A stretch of 64,000 nt of DNA, taken from the NCBI RefSeq assembly GCF_000003815.2, contig NC_049995.1:10970253-11034252 (forward strand). Direction: 5' to 3'. The notes under the pieces were generated by a model. It worked only from the letters and a program-made list of their open reading frames with translations. It searched no databases and had not been told where the DNA came from. Shown piece by piece: positions 37,783-50,600 of this stretch; position 1 is the stretch's first letter, and every line of letters starts with the position of its first letter. The position numbers and the translations under genes were made by a program. Source of the stretch: Branchiostoma floridae. Taxonomy: Eukaryota; Chordata; Leptocardii; Amphioxiformes; Branchiostomatidae.

Positions 37783-40700
37783 ATGATTTTCGCCTTTATT
37801 TTGCCACTTTTTGTAATAATACAACTCACAGACTGTGTCCACCAATCTGGAGGTAAGAAAAGCGTTATTCGTGTCGTTTTTGCTAGAGAAATTAAGGAAA
37901 ATTCGCTGGTAGTTTATGGTGGGGAGGGGGGCAAGTGTTTTCTAATTGATAGGTGTGGTATCTGACTTGGTAGGGTTTTCTAAATGCTGCAGTAATTCAC
38001 TTAACAAACAGCAGAGGGAATCATGGTCATATTATTAACCATTCCGACATTCTGTGTATTGCAATCACATGCTACAATGTGCACTAGTAAATGAAATAAC
38101 TGTGATAAAAATCATAGATGCAGTACTACTACTAGTGCTGAATATTTTGTAAGTACATTATGATTCTTAGTATCCTAACATATCATTTCTGTGTCCCGTG
38201 GTTTAGTGGCTGGATTTTTCTCTTTTTTTGCCCTCATGCATTAGTTTTGTGGTCTCCAGAGGATGTCATCCATAAAACTATATCAGTGTGGCCTTACCTA
38301 TTGGAAATCAAACTTAGTAAAGAGGGTCTGCATGCCTTTTTCCGTTAAGCGTTACGAGCCATTTTAATTCACCGTTAATCGTTACCGACCCGCTCTAATT
38401 CAACGTTAATCGTTATCGGTATATTCTTCGTTAAGCGTTATTGGTCGTTTTAATTCAACGTTAATCGTTATTTGTTATCCCGAATTCACCGTTAAGCGTT
38501 ACCAAGAAATTCTTCGTAACCCGTTATACTATACACACGAAGACAAATGCCAGATAGAACCCCTGAAAATGCAGGAAATGGCGTTTCAAAGGGTCCAGAT
38601 TTCAAAATTTCTCCGAGCCTCCCGGCCTTCGGCTCTGAACATGGTAAAATATGTTGCGGATGCGTCGCTCTCAAAACTTTATCACTCATACAGATTTCAG
38701 TGTCAAACATAGCTTAGTTTCGGGCAAAAAAAGGTCTCCTAGAATGCAGAAAATGAGGTTTCTCCGGACCTCCATTGCGACGGCTTGCGCCTTTGGCGCT
38801 CACGACGACATTGCGAAAATATGTTAGGGGCGTGGGTTTTCGCACAAAAAAACCTTTTCTCTCTAATAAAATGTCATTTAATTTAATTTAGCTTCGTCTT
38901 ACGGTAAAATTTGTCCTTCAAAATGCAGTAAATGGCGTTTCAGACGGTCCAGATTTTAAAATTTCCCCGGACTTATATTGCAACGTCTCGTGCCTTCCGA
39001 GCTCGAAATGGTAAAAATATGTCGGGGCTCTGGGGGTGGAGGCCAAAGCTACGAGTATAATCATGTGTAATTTGATGAAAATGTCAAAATCAACCTATCT
39101 TAGTCGGTCGGCAAAATTTGCCGAAAATGCAGGAAAGAGCATTTAAAAGGGTCTTGATTTGAAAAATTTTCCCCAATGGATTGCGTCGCGCCTTCGGCGC
39201 TACATGTGCGGAAACAATACTTCAATCCCCCCATAAGAAATTTGCTGCCGCCGTCTCTGTGGCGGGCCGGGAACTCTGCCTCCGTCAATTTACAGATGCC
39301 ATGGACATTGTCCCTGTCATTCATCCGGGTTCTGGGCACCTTTTGCTTCTCACAATGTATTTTCACCCATTGATATAACTACTCTAGCGTTGTATGAATA
39401 GGAATGCACGTCAGTGTTGCTGTTATGCTTTGTAACTCATTCTGAATTTACCGTTAAGCGTTACCGGGCCTCCTGAATTTACCGTTAACCGTTACCGGGC
39501 CTCCTGAATTCACCGTTAAGCGTTACCAAGACCCCCCCATGCAGACCCTCAGTAAAGGACCTACCGACAGAGTTTCAACATATGTTAAACTTATACATGC
39601 TACACATATTACCCACAATCATATACATGTGTGCTTTTGTCTGCGCAATCACAGGTAGAAGCAAGAACTGCCTTCTTCTTATTTACAATTAACATTACAT
39701 CAATTAACGTTACATCTTTCATTCTCACCCCCAATTCCCAGGTGGTCTGGCCCACGTCTTAAGACAGTATGACACCTTAAAGACAACAGACCTGAGACAT
39801 CACTTCTTGTCCAGACACAAGCGGTCTCCAGGAGATCACCCCCCTCCCTACCCCAGACAGATGGAGTTTGACACACTGGGGAAGTAAGTACTAGGAAGAT
39901 CACAATTCTGAATTCTGTGTTTACAGCTTCATCGTACAAGGTGTGTACCGGTACACCAAAACCAATTTTTCTTGTTGGACCGGTCCAGAGAAACCAGCCT
40001 TGAAAAAAATCAGTGGACAGGATCTTGTACCGGTGGGAAAATGAACAGATTATATTGGCAGGTGTTCACCCATTTAGTGGCTTACTGGCCCAAGAAGTAA
40101 AGGAGAGTTGATGTACTGGATTGTACCTGGACCTGTATTTTCTGTACCGGTACCCACCCCAAGGATATTCCCCTAGCTCTTTTGGACAAGTGAAATTGGT
40201 GTTGCTATACACCTTTATCTTGATGCGGTTTTATGCTGGGAAATGTCTTGAATTTCATTATAATTCATACCTCACAATTTCTTTGCTTATGTTTATTTCT
40301 GACTGGAAAAATAAACCAAGGATTGGTACTATACTATATACATTTCCTTGACAATGTAGCTAAACAAGCATGAAACCTGACCCAGCTCATTATACTTCGC
40401 AAAACAATGCAATAACACAGCCAATATTAGGTCAGAATAATACAATATTGGGATCATGTGCTTTCAGATCTGTTACTAAAAATGCATTATTGCGACCGAC
40501 TGCAGAGTTGTGTTATTTTATCGGTGTGTTGTATTAATGATATTGTTGCGTTACGGCTGCGTTGTGTTTAATCGTTGTCCGTTGATTGTAACAAATTCAT
40601 CAATATCCAGTGAACAGTAGACCTCTGTGTAACGTCCTGTCATAAGGACTGAAACCTTTTCTACTTCCGTTCATGATGTGGGGATGATGGACACAGCTGA

Positions 40701-41585
40701 GATTCAAACTGGACTACACATGTGTTAGCTGCTAGTACATGATCATTAATTTGTGTTAGAGTACCAGTAATATTCAGTGATCTAGAAATGTATCATAGTG
40801 ATTGTGATTTTTCCCTAGACATTTCCACCTGTACCTAGAGCCCAGGACTGGGCTGCTCAGTCCCAAGTTCAAGGCTTACGGCGTGGACTCCCGAGGGAAT
40901 GTCAAGTACGAACAGGTGGACAAGAACAGCTTCTTCACTGGACAAGTCTTAGGTGAGAATCTGATGATTTTCGTTACTTGAAATGATCATGACATAAAGA
41001 AATACAAATATATTAGTCACCTTGCATGGTGTCCAGAAGTATAAATAAATTATGTTACACTGCAAGCTAGCACATTCACTAGTAAGCCATCAATCCACTT
41101 AGTCTCTTAGAGATCTGTAGTTTAAGTTTATATTGAAGATAGATTGGTACCTATTAGTATGTACCCACTGTCGGTGAGGCTTTTGGACCGGTGAGGTGAG
41201 GTGAGTATGTGTGTGCGTGTGTGTTTGTGTTTACTAAAATCTAAAGACAGTATGGACAAATTATTTAGTTTGTGCTAAAACTCAGTACCTTACTTTGTAC
41301 CTCATACTCAAAGACTGTCAGTCTCACTTGCAGCTTTCTTTGGCATTAGATGTGTAGTTACTTGTATCTTTTGCTCAAAACATGTTATCACTGCCTTCTG
41401 CAGGTGAGCCAGGGTCTACAGTAGAAGCACACCTGGAGGAGGATGGAGTCCTGTCTGCCAGGGTCACAGTGGGAGAGGACATCTACTTTATAGAGGTCAG
41501 ATATGGCTTAAGCATACCCTTGCATTGTCATAAGCCATTTTTACCTTTGCCAAGAAGGTTATGTTTTTGAGTTTTGTAGTGTGTA

Positions 41586-41616
<31 letters not shown>

Positions 41617-44600
41617 TGTCTGTGACCAAGATAACTCGTGAATGCGCAAATGGATTGTTTTGATACTTGGTATGTGGGTAGGTCTTGACAAATTGATTCA
41701 ATTTTGGGCCCCCTGGCAGCTTGTTATGGTACTAGAGTGGAACTTCGATTCCAGTTTTGATATTTCATTTTAGTGTGCAATACTGGATGCACGAGTTTAC
41801 ATAACAATCAGCAGCATAATATTATATTTGTCTGTTCCAGCCATCCTGGAGACACCTCCCTACAGGTGAGAATGTGACCATGATCTCCTACCGGGCCCGA
41901 GATGTCAAGTTCAACTTCACAGGGGCTGGGGCTAAAACTTCTCCTGGAGTAGGGTGAGTTTAAATCACTTGAGTTGATACTACGTGTTATATTCACAATG
42001 AGCAATGGCACAAAAAGATGGTCAAAACTGCCACTCATCATCATCATATCAAAACTGCCACTAAGGGAAGAATAAACAGGATTCGTAATGCTAGTGCCAA
42101 TGGGAAAATTATCTAAGAGACCTGTTAAGTAGCTGCAATGATATGGTGGTCCTTAATCCTTATATAGAGGTGGTCACTAGTACTACAAGTTTTACTATAT
42201 ATCAATGGCTATGTGGTCCTTATACAATAATGTATATCAAGATTGTCACTTTTACTTCTACAAGTTTGATTTTGATGATCTGTTCTGTTCTATCTGGGTT
42301 CCCACATTATTTTCATAAAGTAAGAATAGGCAAAAACTGTATGAAAAAAGAAGTTTCCAAAGAACTGGTTTTATATTGCAACGCTGGTTTTATATTGCAG
42401 GTTCTGTGCTGAGTTTGATGATGATCAACTGCCTCTTCCAAAAGGCCATCGTAGACACAGTACAAATGGTGAGTGCTGCTAGCTGATTGGTGGTTTCCTT
42501 AGCATCATCATTCCCATTTGGTGAATTGCTAATTATAATTCTTTCTATTTCCCCAATCATTGCTGGAATAAAATTTTGGTCCTTAGACCCATGGAAGTTG
42601 ATCCAGATGGCAAAGCAGTGGGTTGCATTACCACTTGAGCCACAAGGACATGCTGATTTCCAAGAAGACACATTTCAGTCAAAGACATGGATGACATTCA
42701 TGTATGTTCCTCATGTTTAATGATAAACAGACAGACCAAGGCGTCAAACAGGCAGCCAGCCCCCCCAGTACGAGAGTCCGACCCCCCCTCCCCCCGATAT
42801 GGACTGTGACATCAGAGGGCCAGCCAAGAACACCTGCCCCATGCAGCTGGTCGCAGACTACAGATTCTTCACTGAGATGGGCCAGAAAAGCCTGCGCCAG
42901 ACTATCAACTATCTGGTAGGTTATGTGTAATAGTGCTGTACCATAGGTTTGAGTGCTATTCTTAGTCTAGTAAAACTGTTAGCAAGATGGGCCAGAACAG
43001 CCTGTGCAAGACTATCAACTACCTGGTAGGTTATGTGTTGTAGTGCTGTACTATAGGTTTCAGTGCTGTTCTTAGTCTTACATGTAGGTAAAACTGTCAC
43101 AGTGGTGAGATGTGTATTGTATAATTTCTTGTAAAACCATCAAACAATGCCAAAATGTCATTTTTATTTCCAGATCAACCTGATCGAAGGCGTGGACAGA
43201 ATATTCCGCTGTACACAGTGGGGGAAGGACATGGGAGGCTTCGGCTTTGAGATCAAGGAGGTGAGTAACTGGAAGAAAAGATTATAGCAGATAAATAGCT
43301 TATCAGATTTGAAGAAAGTAATAACTTGAAAGTTGGGCAACCTGAAATGTTGATGGCACAACATGGCTTATGACTGCGGTTGCCACCAGGGCAACTTGGT
43401 TAAAAGAAGTATTTCGAGCACTATCTTATTACCTGGATGTCTAACCTCTATCAACGCTTCATACACATACATGTACAGAGCTCGAAATACTTTTTTCTGC
43501 ATACCTGCACTGGTGCAGGTAACATTGAAAATTACCTGCACCAGACAAATTTTCCCTTCCCCACTATGAATTTAGGAAGTATGGATTATACTGAAATTAT
43601 TCAGAAACCATTGCTATTTTTTCTTTTATATTTCATAGGTGGTAACAGTCACTACAGATGATAACAATCTATATACAGATTCATTGGACATATATGTATA
43701 AAACCCAGTACATGGACCAGTGCAGGTTAGGTGTAGCTGGTAGACACCAGAAATACCTCCATATCACCAATTTTACCTGCACTAACCTGCATATGTAGGT
43801 GGTATTTCGAGCCCTGATGTAACTGTACATTTTTGTCAGATCAAAGTGCATGAAGAGCCCACCCCACCCACTGGCACTGAATGCTACAATATGGAGCATG
43901 GCAGGTTAAAGACCTGCTGGCTGTAAGTACTTTATCATGTCCTCTGTCTTTTGTCAGATCAAAGTACACGAGGAGCCCACCCCTCCCGGTGGTGCGGAAC
44001 TGTACAACATGGACATGCAGGGGGTCACATGGCAAGTTAGGGATCTACTGGCGGTAAGTACTGTACTGTGGATGACTTTAAGTTCAGGTTGATTTGATTT
44101 TGTAGTACTAGTAGGAAGAAATTGGAGGATTCAAGTTCGCTGTGGAAGCTATAGTAGTGCTACAATCATATACATGTACTGGTAGTGGAAATGCTATGAA
44201 TGCAAGTTCTGCAATTTAGGGACTGTAAGATATTTATCAGGGGGGGAGGGCTGGTGCGTTAGGGGGGGAGGGCCATGTTAATTTTTTTTGAGGTGGGGGG
44301 AGGGCCATGTTAAATTTTTCTAAGATAGGGGGAGGGCCATGTTAATTTTTTTGAAAGAAAAATTTATACTATTTTTGTTTTGATATCTTGACATGGCCCT
44401 AAAACTGATAAAATAAGCCTTCTGAATAGCCTAAAATGTAACAGCTTCCGGGGGGGGCTTAAGTCCCCCAAAAAGTGGCGCTGCCCTGGACCAGCGTTCC
44501 CGCCAGGCATACGTCATTCCGTCTTGGGACTTATTTTTTCTGGAAAGACGCACTCGGCTCGGGTGAGCGTGTCCGTAAAAAATCTGAAAGAAAGGCTGAC

Positions 44601-47600
44601 CTGTACCACCGGTGTGGAATCTTTTTAAAAATCTATCTTTATACGAAGGAATCCTACCTTTACAATTTATACTGGGGCATGGGCGGAGCGCGGCACGTTT
44701 TAGATATATTGGTAGCCGCCCAGAGCCGCCCGTGTCGTCTGGCAAGTTTCTTCCCCAACAATTTACTATTAAACGGTTTCCTCAACTACGCGCGGTGCGC
44801 GGTAATTATGCGAAGAATCCAAAGCTATAAACTTTATTTTTATTTTTATTTACAACATTTCTTTTGTTTCAAAAGGGCAAAATTTGCGGCAGAAAAGGGG
44901 CCGCAATATTGTTGTCAAGCGTCGATCGAGTCGGCTGTGCACTCCGTGGCACATGGCGCGGCACGCCCCCCTCCCCAGACGGACTGTCGATCGCAGCGCC
45001 CAGCACGTTGGGACGTCTTTTCTGGCTACTCCTTCAAGGCTACACCGGCACTGATCACTGCCAAAGACGCAGCAGATCGCCTTCCTTCGTATATTGTACA
45101 TTTGTATAACGTTCTTGGTCTATGTAAAAAAAGAAATCCAGCCAAATATTTCACGCCGAAAACGGGGTTACCTGAGGTTGCAGGAAACGAACGCACGCTC
45201 CTGAAAAATGACGGCGCGGCCCGCCCGTGTAAAACCCGACCAATTTAATTAATTTTAGTAAAATCATCGGCAAAGTAGAAGAAAAAAAAACACAAGGTGT
45301 GATGGCGTCGTTATTCTATGCTCTGGAAAAACTACTAGTATTTTGATGCGGGAGGACGCACCATCGATCGCACGAGGTAGTCATTTTTTTACTCAGTCAA
45401 TGCCGGAAGAAAATTAGCAGGATTTTTCCATGGGCTGACAAACTCACTGGCTAGAGCCCTGTTTCGAAGCATCAATAACCCAAAATTTTCAAATAGACAT
45501 GACTGGACAATAATACCCGGGCCAGATCACTGACGGCTGATTCCCCGTGCTTATAGTTATTTTGTTTATTCTGAATAACGGGAGTAGAAAAAGGCAAACG
45601 GCATCCAATCTCAAGGGCATAATTTTCCTCTCAAATTGCAGGAAATTCTGCTTTAGAGGGTTTGAAAATCCAAATTTTCCCGGGGGAGCATGACCCCGGA
45701 CCCCTGCCCCGACGATGTGAAAAAATCCTGGCAAGAACACTGGCTACACCAGGTGGACGCCGGGTGCCCTTGTGCCCTGACGTCTATATTACTTTAACTT
45801 TATTACTTTAAGTTTTTATCGGTTGTTTTTCTACCCTTTTAATGATGCCTGTCGGGGGGAGGGCCATGTTGATTTTTTTGGGGGGGAGGGGGAGGGTCAC
45901 GTTAATTTTTTTTGAGATGGGGGGGAGGGCCATGAAAAAAATTTTTGATCAGACTTCCAACGCACCAGCCCTCCCCCCCCGATAAATATCGTGCGGTCCC
46001 TTATGCGAGTGATTTACTGAAAATGCAATTATTGTTTTCCTTTTTATGTTTTGCATTGTGAGAGTACAAAATTGTATGTTATTGAGAAGCTATAAAAAAG
46101 TATACTCCCTGTTTTAAAATTTTGCTCTTTGACTTGTTATTTGATAGAAAGTGTGTCATGTGTTCTTCCTGTTCTAGAGAACTTTTTCTATGACTACATT
46201 ACGTTCCTTAGGTTCTTGAGTTCTGCTCCAGAACCTATAGAACCATGGCTGCAGTTCAAGTGAGTTCTGACACTATGTTCAGTGTTCATCTCCTAGAACT
46301 TGCTTCTATGACCACAGTAAGTGAGTTCTATATGTTCCTGTGTTCTGCTGCTATTGTAGAACTTCAGCCTCCATGACTACAGTGAGTTCTGCCTGGCACA
46401 TCTCTTCACATACCAAGACTTTGACCTCGGCGTTCTGGGACTGGGCTGGGTCGGAACTGACCGGAAAGCGGGCATCGGGGGAATCTGCACGGATGGTAGG
46501 TCAAAGTTTCAGGTTCAAGGGTCATCCGGATCATGTTTACAGGTCATAGTTCAGAGGTCATTTGATTTACTAACTGAACTTGATCATACAAGCCATCGCT
46601 GTTGTTGTTTATATCCGGGGTATTGGGCGACAATTTGGTGCCTACCAGGACGTCAGTACATTGGAGCAATGGCTTTTTAACCTCCTTGATTGGATTAAAA
46701 ATTGATATTTATATTAGTAGCTCAAATTACTGGTTAATATGTAAATCAAGCTTTTGCCAAACACCTGCTTTTTGCCTACCACTGCGTCACCGTGACATCA
46801 TCGCGATCGCTCGTATTCAGTGTTCAAGGTCATAGTTTATAGGTCGTTTGTATGTCACAGGTTGAAGGTCTCAGACAAGAGTTCCTTTCAGAATCAAAGC
46901 TTGATAATTTTGACTGCTTTGCATACATGGAAGTTGTTACATGTTTGATTTCATCATAGAACTAAGACTAAGAACTATTCTGTGTAGAAACAAATTCAAA
47001 AACAAGTCTGGGGTAAAAAATCTACTCTTTGGGTTGGTCAAGTCCATCAATTCAACATGCATATATTTTTGGTGACACCCTTTTGTGTTGGAAGTATATC
47101 TTGCCTGTTAAAACTGCATACTCATCGCTAACAGAACTTGAAAGGCTACATTTGCAGATTAACCATAATATGATATCTATGTCACTTGCAGTGTAGGTAT
47201 TTTGATAACTTGCTTTGCACTTTGCAAACTTTGTTCATTGCCATATAACCACAGTAACACTTAACAACTTCATATCTTTTTTCATCTGATATACAAGTAA
47301 AAGTTCCTGTTTAATAATCATCTAGTACTTAATATATTGTACTAGAAAACTATTGCTTGCTTATTATTTGGTAGCAAGTGGAAATACTAGAAAAATTAAC
47401 CAATCAGAGCAGCTCATTGCATTAAATATCATTGAAATGCTGATGACATCATTGGCCAATCACAGGAGATCTTAGGGTACAGCTCAACCAATCAGAAGAG
47501 TCCACATAAAATACTAACCAAATTGTAACCAATCAGAACAGCATACTGCATTTGTCATTGAGCTGCTAATGCCATCATTGGCCAATCACAGAAGGTCTTA

Positions 47601-50600
47601 GGATACAGATCAACCAATCAAAAGAGTCTACAGGAAATACTAACCAACTTTTAACCAATCAGAGCAGCTCACTGTATTTGTCCTTGAGATGATGTCATCA
47701 TTGACCAATCACAGAACATTTGAGTGTACAGCTCAACCAATTAGTTAGTTAGGAACAGTCCACAGGAAATACTGGCCAATCAGAGCAGCATGTTGCATTG
47801 CTCCCCAACAATGAGTGGGGCAGAAAAAAAATCCCTAATTGAAGATCTAGACAACCCTGGTAGAGACTTGAACCCTACCATGCATGCTTGTTGTCTGACT
47901 CAAAGAACCCGGCATGTTTTTGTTCTAGAGTTGAGGTGCACCGATGACCGGTCAGAATGGGAAGTTTGCAGAAATGCATATGGTAAGACTCAGTCTGCCA
48001 GCTGTCGGATGAAATCTCAAGACATCTTCAAGACATCCTCTGTGTCTCCTTTCCTGGATCTTTACGTTTAAGGAACTCTCTGGCAGGATTTTTTGCACTT
48101 GAGATACAAGTATGTTAGAAATAAAACGACTGTTGCTAGAAGTGTCATGGCTTCCATCAACCAGATACCAATAACAAGTTCTCTTTGACATTGCAGTGTA
48201 ATGTTGATTACCAAAAAATTGGCTATCATTCCATTGGCTATCAGCATCATCATGTACATATGATTTAATCTCATGATAGAAATGTGTAAACAAGTTCAGT
48301 TCATGAAACTATAACAATTGTTACTGAGAAATTAGATCCAACTTTCTTAAAACATGTCAAGTAAATTCATTTCAGGGCATTAGAATAAAAGATTAATCAT
48401 TAAAATTTGTACCAACTACCAGTAATACCAGCACCTTGCCATTTTTCAAAAAGAGTAGTCAGAAATGTAAGAAAATTAGATGAATTTCAAGTGCAAAGAA
48501 TCCTCTGAATGATCCTTAAGTTCACAGAGCTCTTTCTTAACTAACCTGGTGCTTTCTCAGGGCAATCATACAGACTGCAGCTCTTCTAGATCTGGTGGAG
48601 GGACTGTTTCCCGACTGCCTGCTGTTTCTACAATTCTGCTTGCCTATCAGCCTTGCGTGCAATATTTCAAGTTTAATATTGATTTATTAAGATGTGTGAT
48701 TATCGAGTTTGCAGCTCAATAAGGGTTAAAGCTCTACCAGCTTTCTGTATATTCTTCTGAACAAGTTTGGTTTGGTGTCCTGTTTGGTACACTTAGTGTT
48801 TTTGTACACTTTGTTTTTTTGTTTGTTTTTGATCATATCTAGTCCTCAGCTCAAGCTCATTTCTTCAGTACTCTTCATGTTACTTCTCAATAGACTGTCA
48901 ACTTTGGTTCAATATCTTGTTTGGTAAACATACTTTGCTGGTGAGCACTGATTACTTTTTATTCATTTTTGTTAAACTACGTGTAGTGTTAAATGAAAAT
49001 GACAAGCTTTGCTCAAGGGATTCTGCATGTCGGTTAACATTGTTTGAATGGAAAAAAATTCCACCCAGCCTATCTCCCTGCAGTGTATAGGAAACAGCAA
49101 GTTACACTATACCTCAACACCGGTCTTACCAGCACACTGAACTGGAACCGACGAATCCTCACGCGAGAGGCCGACCTTGTCACTGCGCACGAACTCGGGC
49201 ACAACTTCGGCAGCGAACACGACACGGATGATCCGGAATGCTCGCCAAACCCGGAACAGGGCGGGAAGTATATAATGTACCAAGTAGCCGTCAGCGGGGA
49301 GGAAAGGAACAATAAGGTAAACAAATTATGCTTACATTCTGGATCAATGTTGAACTGTAATTTTCAGTGTGACATCGCAGAAGCAGTGGATTACTCATAC
49401 CTTGGCAATGACTGAAGTTAGACAGTCAAAAATGTAAGTCAAATTTAAATTACAGTTCAACTTTGACCCAGAGTGACTTCTACCAAGTGAACACAGGTTA
49501 TCATATAGCCAGGCGCCGCAGACCAATCAGAAGGCCCCGTTCCATGTTGGTTATGACGCTGAAATCATAGATTCTGACCAGCCCGGTGTGTATTGCTCCT
49601 TCTGATTGGTCAGAATTTGAATTGACACGTTATGTTGTTTTCGCTTCAAATTCTGACCATTGGCATTCAGAAGGAGCGATACCAATTGACAAAATATGTT
49701 GTCGATTCAAATTCTGACCAATCAGAAGGAGCGACCTTTTGACCTAGACAAATTACTAATCAATTTCTCTCCATTACCCTTTTAGCATCTAAAATAAAAT
49801 ATTGACCAATGTTTCTCCCCCCCCCCCCCCTCCTCTTCAGCTGTTCTCCAACTGTAGTAAGAGGTCAATTTACAAGGTGCTGTCAGCCAAGCACTCTCTT
49901 TGTTTTGTCGGTAAGTCATTTGATTTCCTTGTTTCAGGTACCTTTGGAGTGTGTGTGTTTTGTCAGCAAACAAATCTAACTCAAGAAGCTAAGGATGGAT
50001 CCTATATGTAGTAAGTGGATAGGGATCGATAATGGACCTCTAGCAGCTGTCTTCAGTACTGCAATTAAACTTTGTCATTCTTAATGCTTTTGTCAATGGG
50101 AAAAATTATGTAAGGGACCACAATGTGGTCACATTATGTAAGGGACCACATTGTGGTCACATTATGTAAGGGACCACATTGTGGTCACATTATGTAAGGG
50201 ACCACAAAGTGGGCACATTGGTCAGGCCCTTATGTAGAGATGGTCACTTGAACATGTTTGACTGTATAGTGACTTGGTAGCATCCCTGGTCAATCAGAAT
50301 TATATGTGTTGGAGGATCTGCTCCCCAGTGTAATTATAAGGGTGTTTAGTGCGTTCAATTTTTTAATCCTTTTTAGAACAGGACGCCTGGCTAAAAGCTT
50401 GTCATCTGTACATGTAGAAGTGGTTATTAGCTTGTAGAAGTGGTAACTTGTACAGGTTTGACTGTACGTTTATTTGGTCTGTCATTTCTAGAGCCCCAGA
50501 AGTCCCTGTGTGGGAACTACCGTGTTGAGGAGGGGGAGGACTGTGACCCTGGTCACCTTGGGAACAAGAACACTGACCCCTGCTGTACCGGGGAGTGCAA

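Noticed and set aside
44475-45248. A 257-codon open frame
   Set aside because: It lies wholly inside the inverted-repeat element at 44218-46001, has no domain or motif I recognise and an odd composition. Treated as chance or an unknown element frame, not a gene.
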